Positions 23,328-31,188 of a DNA stretch of 64,000 bases are shown piece after piece; the stretch's first letter is position 1, and the number at the start of each line of letters is the position of its first letter. This DNA comes from Pareuzebyella sediminis (GTDB taxonomy: Bacteria > Bacteroidota > Bacteroidia > Flavobacteriales > Flavobacteriaceae): NCBI RefSeq assembly GCF_008367235.1, contig NZ_VTZS01000001.1:434001-498000 (forward strand), given 5' to 3'. The translations under genes were made by a program, and so were the position numbers. The notes beneath the pieces are model-generated. The model ran no database searches. It had not been told where the DNA came from and saw only the letters and a list, made by a program, of their open reading frames with translations.

Positions 23328-25855
23328 CCTTTACTTCTTATTTCTTCAATTTTATCGCCCTTACCTAATGACAGCATGTTGGCAAATAGTTTATATGCGC
23401 CAGGCACGCCCGATGGAAGTTCCCGGAAAAAACTGAGACCGGTATAGATATAATGTCCTTTTCCGTAAGGGGCCACCAAGAGGCTACCTTGTTTGGCAGA
23501 TTCGCCATCATCGTGCATCGATAAGATAGGCGTAAACTCTTTTGACCATTTATTGGGAAAATAAAGCCCTCGCTCTTGTACCCATCCATCAAAGTCAGAT
23601 CGGGTGATCTGATTTGGAAAATTTATTAGGGCATGATCAGGAGCAAGTATTTCCACCTCTGAATTTTCATCGGTTACCCTGTCCCTGGATAAGGTAAGGT
23701 CGTAAGGGGCTATATTTTCAAATTGATCTCCCCATCTTCCTGCAGTGTTATATTGGATAATTAGGTTTCCCCCGTCTTTGACATACTCCAAAAGATAACG
23801 CTGCTTAAATTTAAGGGTTTCAACGACATTATAAGCTCGAATGCCCAAGACCACTGCATCGTAGGAATTGAGTGAACCTGAAGTGATGGTGCTGGGTTCA
23901 ACGGTCGTCACGTTATAACCGATTTGTCTTAAACTCTCGGGAACATCGTCTCCCGCGCCCACAATATAGCCAATTTGTTCTCCCTCCTTTTTGATATTCA
24001 AACGTACAACTTTTGCCTCTGAGGGAAGTAACACCGATTGGGTAGGTATGTGGTCATAGGCTATTGTTATCAACTCTCTGGTTATCTCATTTCCGTCAAT
24101 TTTCAAAAGCGGCGTGATATAACTTTCGTTCTCATTCCAGGGCGGTGTTATACTAAAAACTAAGGTCTGTTGGTCGCCCTTCTTTGCAATTTCAAATGAT
24201 CGGGTTTCGCGGTCTACCTTCCAACCTTCTGAATGGCATAATTGAATTTCTCCTTTAATGTTATCGGCATGAGCCTTTATGGTCACTGGAATTTGCTTTG
24301 GTTCGTCGTCGGCGAAGATCAACACTTTGTCATTAAAGCTTGCCGTGGCTTTGGGCAGGACATCAAAAGGTTCAAAAATTTCTCCCTTATCGGGTCTAGC
24401 ATAATGATAAATGATCGGTTCCTCGAAAATAATGGGAACCCCGTTAAGATCAATTTCAAACTGGGCGTAAAATGTCCTAGGGGTTTCAGGTTTACCAATG
24501 AGTTCTTGGTCGGCCACCTTGTACATGCCCAGATCTCCTTTTTCCTCTAACCAATAAGGACTTGTATAGGACGTGTTCTCAGGTATGGCAAGGTCTATTT
24601 CGAACGTCTGTTTGTTGTTATTTTGCAAAGGTGTGGCCTTATTCAAGATCACATCGGTCGGTTTTATCTTGAGCGAAGTTAAACTCATCTTAGTTTCACT
24701 TCGATTAACCACCTCGATATCGATTTTTACGGTTCCTCCGGGATTGGAAACCGAAGATTCTGCCGAAGCTTCAAGATAGAGCCCGGTAATGTTCTTGATA
24801 ATCTTTTTTATTTCTTCGGATTTCAAGGCTTTCCAATGCTCGTCATTTAGATTTTCAATAAGGGTATAGGCCTTTAATAATTGGGGGATATGCTTCGAGG
24901 GATCCCTGAAGTTAAAGTTCTTTTCAACCTCGCCTAGAATTTTACCGATAGCCTCTCCGCCATCTACACGGGACCAAGAAGTATCGATACCATCAAAAAT
25001 ATGGTCATTATCAGGCAAATCTCCTTTCAAAAGCTCGATATACTCTTTCTCTTTGCCCCTGTTGGAAAGACGACCAAATCCCTGACATAGGTGTTGACTA
25101 CTTGCCAATGCTGCAATTTCATTATTGGAGGTTCCTAAAATAGGGTAATAGACCCCAATATCTATATCGAGCATATTTGACTTATCTGCCTTTTCAAATT
25201 TCTCCTCGCTCCCATAGAACCACCACGAGGTATTGAAAAAGAGTCTTCTTGGCTGCCACATTTCCGTATAGTCAAGTTGGTCCGGATAAGCTTTTGGGTT
25301 ACCTGCAAGATCAAAAGCTTCGACACTGAGCATAGCGGAGGCGGTATGATGGCCGTGGGTACTTCCTGGACTGCGATGGTCAAAACGGTTTATGATCACA
25401 TCGGGTTTGAACGTGCGAATCGCCCAAACCACATCGCTTAAAATGGCTGTTTTATTCCATATTTTAAGGGTTTCTTCAGGATGTTTCGAATATCCAAAGT
25501 CATTCGCCCTTGAAAAAAGCTGCTCGCCCCCGTCGACACGCCGGGCAGCAAGAAGCTCTTGGGTTCTCAAAACCCCAAGAAGCTCCCGAAGTTCGGGGCC
25601 TATAAGGTTTTGCCCACCATCTCCCCTCGTAAGGGATAAGTATCCTGTTCTGGCTTTTACCTCATTGGAAAGGTAGGAGATCAACCTTGTATTTTCATCA
25701 TCTGGATGTGCGGCAATATAAAGCGCTGTTCCCAGAAAATTCAACTTCTGTAAAGAATGATAGATTTCAGCGGAAGAATTTTGTACAGGACGTTGTGAAA
25801 ATGTACTATTTGGGTAAAGAAGTATCCCTAAAAAGAATACTAAAATATGACGCAT
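23324..25855 (-). CDS. Large secreted PIG-L family deacetylase with C-terminal amidotransferase-like domain
   Basis: I start at the ATG 25855 rather than 33 bases upstream, because MRHILVFFLGILLYPN followed by TFSQ is a clean signal peptide; the protein then has 843 residues. The PIG-L/LmbE deacetylase domain carries the zinc motifs AHPDDE (residues ~48-53) and, further on, HGHHTAS, with the GDGG loop between. A middle region of beta-sandwich character follows. The last ~200 residues (YNVTTVEPSTITSG, YDAVVLGIRAYN, YVKDGGNLIIQYN, GSLLVAPYGKGHYIYTGLSF) look like a ThuA/class I amidotransferase-like fold without an obvious catalytic Cys. PIG-L enzymes remove N-acetyl groups from amino sugars; here the enzyme would act outside the cytoplasm. 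It is the first gene of an operon with the small membrane protein and the symporter. Confidence 0.9.
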   Translation of the reverse strand: MRHILVFFLGILLYPNSTFSQRPVQNSSAEIYHSLQKLNFLGTALYIAAHPDDENTRLISYLSNEVKARTGYLSLTRGDGGQNLIGPELRELLGVLRTQELLAARRVDGGEQLFSRANDFGYSKHPEETLKIWNKTAILSDVVWAIRTFKPDVIINRFDHRSPGSTHGHHTASAMLSVEAFDLAGNPKAYPDQLDYTEMWQPRRLFFNTSWWFYGSEEKFEKADKSNMLDIDIGVYYPILGTSNNEIAALASSQHLCQGFGRLSNRGKEKEYIELLKGDLPDNDHIFDGIDTSWSRVDGGEAIGKILGEVEKNFNFRDPSKHIPQLLKAYTLIENLNDEHWKALKSEEIKKIIKNITGLYLEASAESSVSNPGGTVKIDIEVVNRSETKMSLTSLKIKPTDVILNKATPLQNNNKQTFEIDLAIPENTSYTSPYWLEEKGDLGMYKVADQELIGKPETPRTFYAQFEIDLNGVPIIFEEPIIYHYARPDKGEIFEPFDVLPKATASFNDKVLIFADDEPKQIPVTIKAHADNIKGEIQLCHSEGWKVDRETRSFEIAKKGDQQTLVFSITPPWNENESYITPLLKIDGNEITRELITIAYDHIPTQSVLLPSEAKVVRLNIKKEGEQIGYIVGAGDDVPESLRQIGYNVTTVEPSTITSGSLNSYDAVVLGIRAYNVVETLKFKQRYLLEYVKDGGNLIIQYNTAGRWGDQFENIAPYDLTLSRDRVTDENSEVEILAPDHALINFPNQITRSDFDGWVQERGLYFPNKWSKEFTPILSMHDDGESAKQGSLLVAPYGKGHYIYTGLSFFRELPSGVPGAYKLFANMLSLGKGDKIEEIRSKG

Positions 25856-25907
25856 ACTGTTAGTTTTTGTACATAAAACCCCTTTCAAAAAGCAATCGGG
25901 TCCTTTT

Positions 25908-25915
25908 CAAAGATA
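25908..25915 (-). promoter_or_regulatory. -7 promoter box for the PIG-L/symporter operon
   Basis: The minus strand reads TATCTTTG, an exact TAnnTTTG, 52 bases before the chosen PIG-L start. No convincing -33 element at standard spacing. Confidence 0.45.
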
Positions 25916-26104
25916 GAAAGATTACAAGGGGTTCGCCTTTTTTTACATTTTCTTTAACAAAAAATCAAACATGCTATTAAAGTTTGTAAAATCGACGGTA
26001 GTGGAACTTTTTAACCGTTGAAAAATAGCGATAAGGGTCAATAAGGGATATTAAAAATCCACTCCTACATACCACTTCTATCGCTACCCTTATTACTTCT
26101 TATT

Positions 26105-26653
26105 TCAAGCTTTATTACTGCTTTCTAAAACACTTTCTTGATCGCTATAAATAAGTGTTACCGCCTTTTGCATCATGAGATTATTGGGATAGACCAATAA
26201 TTCACCGTTTCCCTTTCTGAGACTAACATGAAATGCTCTTATATCCTCGATCAGATAAGGTTCTTCAGATTCGATGTCCTTATCTAAAATTCTCACCCGA
26301 TCCCCGATTTTAAATGGGAAGGAAAAAAATAGTATGACGCCGGCCGTTATATTGCTGATAATAGACCACTGGGCGAACAAGGCCACTCCAATTACTGCGA
26401 ATACCGAAGAAAAAACCAGACCAACTTCTTTGTAATTCACCCCCCAAACAAATGAAATGATTCCAAAACCCAGAAGGGTCAGAAGTATAGAAACATATTT
26501 CTGGATTAATAAGGTGCGGGCCTCCACGATATCACTTATTCGACCAATTCTACGGATGGTCTTATCCGTTATGAACTTTAAAATCAACAACACCGCAATC
26601 GTTATAACGGTGGCCAAAATCTCAGTTTGATATTCTAGGAACAGTGCTTTCAT
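26105..26653 (-). CDS. Mechanosensitive ion channel (MscS) family protein, short form
   Basis: The protein has 182 residues with three to four hydrophobic segments: residues ~9-27, ~51-72 and the pore-like VFSSVFAVIGVALFAQWSIISN around 80-101. It ends in a beta domain with FPFKIGDRVRI, the signature start of the MscS middle beta domain. The C-terminal alpha/beta domain of full MscS is missing, so this is a minimal form. It would release solutes on hypo-osmotic shock. The start overlaps the preceding lipoprotein stop by 4 bases (26650-26653), indicating coupling. Channel activity of the short form is inferred from the fold only. Confidence 0.88.
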   Translation of the reverse strand: MKALFLEYQTEILATVITIAVLLILKFITDKTIRRIGRISDIVEARTLLIQKYVSILLTLLGFGIISFVWGVNYKEVGLVFSSVFAVIGVALFAQWSIISNITAGVILFFSFPFKIGDRVRILDKDIESEEPYLIEDIRAFHVSLRKGNGELLVYPNNLMMQKAVTLIYSDQESVLESSNKA

Positions 26654-27597
26654 TTTAATGCTAAACTATCGCGCAAATATAGGTGCTTATTTCCGTTTTG
26701 TTGCCAATAAGGGGTCTTTATAGTTTTCATTTTGGTGGCCTTGGAAGTCAATACTTTTGCATTTTCTCCAAAACCACTTTTGAAAGTTTCGGACCAACCT
26801 TCGATGGTATGTGGGAAGGCTGTTTTAAAATCGATTCGAAGGGTACGTTCTAGCGCAGGGTAGTTTATGGTATAAGAGGAAACACCCAATGAGTCGCTTC
26901 TCGCTAGGGTCGCATTATAGGCCCTAAACTCTTTATGTGACAAACGGATGTATTCAAAGGATGGAACCACCTCGAACTGTCCTAAAGGAAGATTTTCGGG
27001 ATTGATCCGTATTTTATTCCAAAGCTCGTTTTCGAGTATGTTCTTCTCAAGACTTAGGTTTTGGTCGGCTTCCGTTTCAAAATAGGAATGGCTCGTAACA
27101 TCGAAATTTTCCCTGTTGTTCAATTGGGCATATACCTGCCCGCACCACTCTTGGGAAGAAAATGATATTTTGATGGCGTGCTGGTCGTCATAAACGGGGT
27201 AAAACGAACTGGTCATAATGGAATATGGATAAATACCGGTCAGGTAATTTTTGGTCGAGTTCAATTTGAGCACTGACACATTATCAGGATGGCTTTCATC
27301 GGCCTTTACCTGTTTACCGGCCAAAAAAGGTTCCGTTACATAAATTAAAACGGCTTGTCCATCCCTCATTTCCCCATAACGTGCCTGTTCGAGCTGATAT
27401 GAGGTTATTTCGGCTTCTCCATTATACCAGTATTTTTTGAAAGTCTCGGATAGTTGCGCTCGAGAGGTCTTAGTCTCTTGGCGGTTCAGGGTCGTTTCCT
27501 CTTTCTTATCTGCCGTTTTTTCTCCGCAGGCCTCGAAAAGAAGTATTGGTAGGGATATATAAAATAATATGAAGATTTTGATTATGTTTTTTTTCAT
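26650..27597 (-). CDS. Lipoprotein of unknown function, Maf-adjacent
   Basis: This 315-residue protein has a lipoprotein signal (MKKNIIKIFILFYISLPILL then FEAC, Cys24) and a Lys/Glu/Thr-rich linker before a globular domain with YWYNGEAEITSYQLEQARYG, RDGQAVLIYVTEPF, YPYSIMTSSFYPV and SQEWCGQVYAQL. Homologues are sometimes labelled septum formation inhibitor Maf in databases, which I judge a neighbour-transfer error: it has none of the Maf motifs, and the real Maf lies 123 bases upstream. Function unknown. It forms the end of an operon with DUF2520, HAD and Maf genes and is translationally coupled to MscS. Confidence 0.82.
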   Translation of the reverse strand: MKKNIIKIFILFYISLPILLFEACGEKTADKKEETTLNRQETKTSRAQLSETFKKYWYNGEAEITSYQLEQARYGEMRDGQAVLIYVTEPFLAGKQVKADESHPDNVSVLKLNSTKNYLTGIYPYSIMTSSFYPVYDDQHAIKISFSSQEWCGQVYAQLNNRENFDVTSHSYFETEADQNLSLEKNILENELWNKIRINPENLPLGQFEVVPSFEYIRLSHKEFRAYNATLARSDSLGVSSYTINYPALERTLRIDFKTAFPHTIEGWSETFKSGFGENAKVLTSKATKMKTIKTPYWQQNGNKHLYLRDSLALK

Positions 27598-27720
27598 AGG
27601 TTCGGTTTTATAGGCGGGGTAAGTTCAGAAAAATGCACGGGCCCCATTCTTAAGATTTAATTTAAATGGCGTTAATTCTTAGGTTAACCGGTCTTCCTTA
27701 TAAATGTACGCAAAACCGAC

Positions 27721-28308
27721 CTATCCGATCAAACTGAGCAGCGTTTTGTATACTAAATGAGTGGGCAAACCGACCACATTGGTATAGGAGCCCCTGATTT
27801 CTTCGATACCAATCAAACCTATCCATTCTTGTATGCCATAAGCTCCTGCTTTGTCGTAGGGCTTAAAATTTTCAATATAAAAATGAATCTCTTGGTCACT
27901 TAGCATTTTGAATTTGACATGGGTAGTTTGGTTTACCACGATTTGGGTATCCGTTGTTGTAAAGCAAACGGATGTTATTACTTCATGCCAATCACCAGAG
28001 AGTAGTTTTAACATGTGAGTAGCTTCTTTTTCGTTTTTTGCTTTGGCCAATGATTTTTGATGGTGCCATACAACGGTATCCGACGTCATCAAAATTTCAT
28101 TTCTCTTTAGGTCTTTGCTGAAAGGCATCGCTTTCGCCTTCGCCAAGTAATCTGAAATATCGCTTCCTTCTAAATGGGAAGGATAAACTTCGTCTATAGG
28201 ATTTAGACGAATTTCGAAATCCACGTTCAGTTCTCTGAGAAATTGTTGCCTCCTTGGCGATCCGGAGGCTAAAATCAAATGATAATTCTTCAAAATTTTG
28301 TTGCCCAT
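27721..28308 (-). CDS. maf: Maf family nucleoside triphosphate pyrophosphatase
   Basis: Maf proteins hydrolyse modified or noncanonical nucleoside triphosphates to monophosphates and pyrophosphate, acting as house-cleaning enzymes. The 195-residue sequence has the family blocks in order: LILASGSPRRQQFL (12-25), a KA-rich helix LAKAKAM, SDTVVW (the metal-binding Asp), LSGDWHEVITSVCF, YDKAGAYGIQEW and GSYTNVVGLP near the C-terminus. It follows the KdsC-like HAD gene by three bases on the minus strand, so they are cotranscribed. Which Maf subgroup (dTTP/UTP- or m7GTP-type) it belongs to is not settled by the motifs visible here. Confidence 0.93.
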   Translation of the reverse strand: MGNKILKNYHLILASGSPRRQQFLRELNVDFEIRLNPIDEVYPSHLEGSDISDYLAKAKAMPFSKDLKRNEILMTSDTVVWHHQKSLAKAKNEKEATHMLKLLSGDWHEVITSVCFTTTDTQIVVNQTTHVKFKMLSDQEIHFYIENFKPYDKAGAYGIQEWIGLIGIEEIRGSYTNVVGLPTHLVYKTLLSLIG

Positions 28309-28311
28309 GAA

Positions 28312-28839
28312 CTAGCTATTTGTGGCTTTGTATTCATGAGTCCAGTCTCCTTTCACTTTTAATACCTGTTCAATAACATCCCTGGCACATCCATCACCCC
28401 CATTTTTGTGAGATACATACTTTGAAATCGCTTTTACTTCGGGAACGGCATTTTGAGGGCAGGTAGGGAGGGCGACCTTTTGCATTGGAGGTATATCGGG
28501 AATGTCATCTCCCATATAGAGTACCGATTCGGGCTTGATTTCATAAATATCCAGATACTCTTCGAAGGCATCCATTTTATATGTCGTACCCAAGAAGATA
28601 TCGGTAACGCCCAAAGCCTTCAGACGATTGCGCACCCCTTCATTGGTGCCTCCTGAAATCACACAAATATTATACCCCCTACGAAGGGCCGTTTGGATCG
28701 CATAGCCATCTTTGACGCTCATTCTTCTAAGGGTTTCACCTTGGGTCGTAATCATAATCGTACTGTCGGTGAGTACACCATCTACGTCGAAAACGAAAGT
28801 GTCAATATCTTTTAAGTACTCCTTATAACTCTTTTCCAT
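28312..28839 (-). CDS. HAD-IIIA family phosphatase, KdsC-like
   Basis: This 175-residue hydrolase has HAD motif I FDVDGVLTDST (18-28), motif II SGG (60-62 in CVISGGTNEG) and motif IV MGDDIPDIPPM. It has no cap domain, as in the tetrameric KdsC/YrbI group that dephosphorylates 3-deoxy-D-manno-octulosonate 8-phosphate or related acidic sugar phosphates. The usual C-terminal HKNGGDGCARDVIEQVLK of this group is present (in blocks). No other Kdo genes are nearby, so the substrate is left open. Its first 17 bases overlap the end of the DUF2520 gene, and Maf follows after three bases. Confidence 0.9.
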   Translation of the reverse strand: MEKSYKEYLKDIDTFVFDVDGVLTDSTIMITTQGETLRRMSVKDGYAIQTALRRGYNICVISGGTNEGVRNRLKALGVTDIFLGTTYKMDAFEEYLDIYEIKPESVLYMGDDIPDIPPMQKVALPTCPQNAVPEVKAISKYVSHKNGGDGCARDVIEQVLKVKGDWTHEYKATNS

Positions 28840-29587
28840 AGATATTCTGAATCGATTTACTTAACACGGAATATATCGCTTTGTAATCGGAATTGTCAAG
28901 TTGATCTAAATGAGCCGCAATCGTGCCTTGGTCACCACGACGAGCCGGTCCGGTCTGGGCTTCATTAGGAGAAACCGAATCGATTTTTTGGCTCGTTTCA
29001 CGAATTAGTGGAATGAGCATTTCAAAATCTAGATTATTTTCCTGGCAAATTCGATAGCCGATATGATAGAGATGGTTTGTAAAATTGTTGACGAAAACTG
29101 CGGCGAGGTGAAGCTTGCCCCGCTGCTCTGAATCTACCTTGTATACATGGTTCGAAATAGACGTAGCCAATACTTCAAGTTGTTGCAGTGCCATTGATGT
29201 ATTGGCCTCCAAACAGATTGGTGTCTCCCGCAAGTTGACCTCCCTATTTTCACTAAGCGTTTGCAACGGATAAAAAACCCCAAAATATTCATGGTTCGAT
29301 AGCAAGTTCATAGGCATACTTCCCGAAGTATGAACGACAATTGCATTTTTACTTGAGATGGATTCCGAAACAGCTTGTATCGAATCGTCATTGACGGCTA
29401 TAATATAAATATCGGCTTCGGCCATTTGATGTAAGTCGGTAGTGACGGCCACTTTTTTTGCAAAGGGCTTTAAAGTATCAGGGTTTCTTCCTGCTACTTG
29501 AAGGACCACCACAAGCTCATTGGTATAGAATTCATTGAATAAGTGCTGGGCCACATTCCCAGAACCTATAATCACCACTTTTATCAT
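28823..29587 (-). CDS. Rossmann-like and DUF2520 domain protein
   Basis: The 254-residue protein begins with a dinucleotide-binding motif VVIGSGNVAQHL (4-15) and continues as a Rossmann fold (VVLQVAGRNPDTL, DIYIIAVNDDSI, VVHTSGSMPM). The helical DUF2520 half has KLHLAAVFVNNFTNHLYHI and a PARRGD segment near the C-terminus. The layout is like NADP-dependent beta-hydroxyacid dehydrogenases or pyrroline-5-carboxylate reductases. The reaction is unknown. It is the first gene of the minus-strand operon that continues with KdsC-like HAD, Maf, a lipoprotein and MscS, and its 3' end overlaps the HAD gene by 17 bases. Confidence 0.9.
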   Translation of the reverse strand: MIKVVIIGSGNVAQHLFNEFYTNELVVVLQVAGRNPDTLKPFAKKVAVTTDLHQMAEADIYIIAVNDDSIQAVSESISSKNAIVVHTSGSMPMNLLSNHEYFGVFYPLQTLSENREVNLRETPICLEANTSMALQQLEVLATSISNHVYKVDSEQRGKLHLAAVFVNNFTNHLYHIGYRICQENNLDFEMLIPLIRETSQKIDSVSPNEAQTGPARRGDQGTIAAHLDQLDNSDYKAIYSVLSKSIQNIYGKEL

Positions 29588-29736
29588 GGTGTAAAATTAA
29601 ACATATATTTTCGTTCCGTAGCTTCTGTAATTTGCAATTGGTCCTATCCTAATTTTAGAATCCTATGGTGCTATACATCTTTTGATTATTTTTAGAAAAG
29701 GAGAAGAGACGAGTATGTATTGAGGCACTGATTTGT

Positions 29737-31047
29737 ATGGCTGGTAAAAAACCACAAAAAGATTCAAGAAGAGGATTTGTAAAAAAGGCTATGCTGGCAA
29801 GTTCAGCGGTTCCTTTCTTAAACAATCCGTTTTTTGGGCCTTATGTTCGAACAACAACTACTAAAAGTAAGATTATGGCGCAAGACCTACCTGAAAAAAG
29901 TCTTATGGGTGCCTATGGTAACTGGGCAAGTGAAATGATAGCTGATTTAGGCACCATGTCGTTTCGGAACACTACGTTTGCCGATGTTGACAATTGGAAA
30001 CCTAAAGCCACTTCAAAAGCACTTCAATTTTTAGCACTGCCGGATATTCAACAAACTTCGGCCATTACGGTACACAAAAAATACAGTTATGATGGTTTGT
30101 CCATAGAGGAAATTTCATGGCCATTGTCGAACGGAGGAGGTGCTGTCGAAGCCATTGTAATGAAACCAGAGCAGGCCAAAGGTACTTTGCCCGCCATATT
30201 AGCACTGCACGATCATGGTGGAAATAAGTATTTTGGCAAACGCAAAATTGTTCAATGCTCCGAAGATAGACACCCTTTAATCGAACAACATCAGCAAGTC
30301 TACTATGAGGGATTGGCCTGGGCCAATGAGGTCGCCAAGAGAGGTTATGTAGTGATGGTGCACGATGTTTTTGCTTTTGGAAGCCGAAGGGTATTTCCAG
30401 AGGATGTAGACGAGGTGCTTTTAAGAGAACATACGTTAAAAGATTTTTCAAGCGAAGAATGGGAACGCCCCGATATAATTTCAGAATATAATAAATGGGC
30501 CTCAGATCATGAACACGTGTTGTCAAAGTCGTTGTTTTGTGCAGGTACGACCTGGCCCGGCGTGGTTTTGGCCGAAGACCAAATCGCATTAAATATTCTT
30601 TGCGAGAGAAAGGATGTCGATGCTTCTCGGATTGGGTGTGCCGGCCTTTCCGGAGGCGGTTTGCGAACGGTATATTTAGGAGGTCTTGATCATCGTATCA
30701 GCTGTGCGGTCAGTGTCGGCTTTATGAGTACATGGAAAGATTTTATGCTGTATAAAGCCTATACCCATACCTGGATGTTGTATGCGCCCTTGTTACCTCG
30801 TTTTTTGGAGTTTCCTGAAATTTTGGGTTTAAGGGTGCCCTTGCCTACGATGGTTCAGAATAATATCGATGACCAACTTTTCACCTTGAGTGAGATGAAA
30901 ATGGCAGATTCTATTTTAACAGAAGTCTATAAAAAGGCCAAAGCACCGGACAAGTACTCGGGTAAATTCTATGAGGGACTTCATAAGTTCGATGCCGCAA
31001 TGCAGGTCGATGCTTTTGACTGGTTTGATAGATGGTTGAAGGGGTAG
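29737..31047 (+). CDS. Alpha/beta hydrolase with Tat signal (dienelactone hydrolase-like)
   Basis: The 436-residue protein has a twin-arginine motif SRRGFVK at residues 10-16 followed by a hydrophobic stretch (AMLASSAVPFL), so export in folded form through Tat is predicted. The hydrolase core has LPAILALHDHGG (oxyanion region), YVVMVHDVFAFGSRR, and the nucleophile elbow GLSGGG near residue 305, followed by RISCAVSVGFMST. A His in GLHKFDA near the C-terminus could complete the triad. The nearest family is the dienelactone hydrolase-like abhydrolase group of Bacteroidetes and Planctomycetes, often linked to carbohydrate esterases; no substrate is assigned. It stands alone upstream of ccsBA. Confidence 0.85.
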   Translation: MAGKKPQKDSRRGFVKKAMLASSAVPFLNNPFFGPYVRTTTTKSKIMAQDLPEKSLMGAYGNWASEMIADLGTMSFRNTTFADVDNWKPKATSKALQFLALPDIQQTSAITVHKKYSYDGLSIEEISWPLSNGGGAVEAIVMKPEQAKGTLPAILALHDHGGNKYFGKRKIVQCSEDRHPLIEQHQQVYYEGLAWANEVAKRGYVVMVHDVFAFGSRRVFPEDVDEVLLREHTLKDFSSEEWERPDIISEYNKWASDHEHVLSKSLFCAGTTWPGVVLAEDQIALNILCERKDVDASRIGCAGLSGGGLRTVYLGGLDHRISCAVSVGFMSTWKDFMLYKAYTHTWMLYAPLLPRFLEFPEILGLRVPLPTMVQNNIDDQLFTLSEMKMADSILTEVYKKAKAPDKYSGKFYEGLHKFDAAMQVDAFDWFDRWLKG

Positions 31048-31154
31048 TAGGTGAACATCCAAAATGAGAACCCAAACCCAGACTTTCACGAAGAATTAAC
31101 AGTTTGGCTATGGGATTAAGATGGTGGTAACAGCCAGAAATGGTAAAAAGACTG

Positions 31155-31162
31155 TATTTTTG
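31155..31162 (+). promoter_or_regulatory. -7 promoter box for ccsBA
   Basis: TATTTTTG is an exact TAnnTTTG, 26 bases before ATG 31189. No clear TTTG at -33 spacing. Confidence 0.4.
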
Positions 31163-31188
31163 TGCTCTGAATATCAATTCGGCATTTA

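Noticed and set aside
26650-27597. Calling the lipoprotein a Maf septum inhibitor
   Set aside because: No Maf motif is present; the genuine Maf is the neighbouring gene at 27721-28308.
29737-31188. Minus-strand frames opposite the alpha/beta hydrolase and ccsBA start
   Set aside because: They have shadow composition (Arg/Leu/His/Pro-rich) and sit opposite a well-supported gene.
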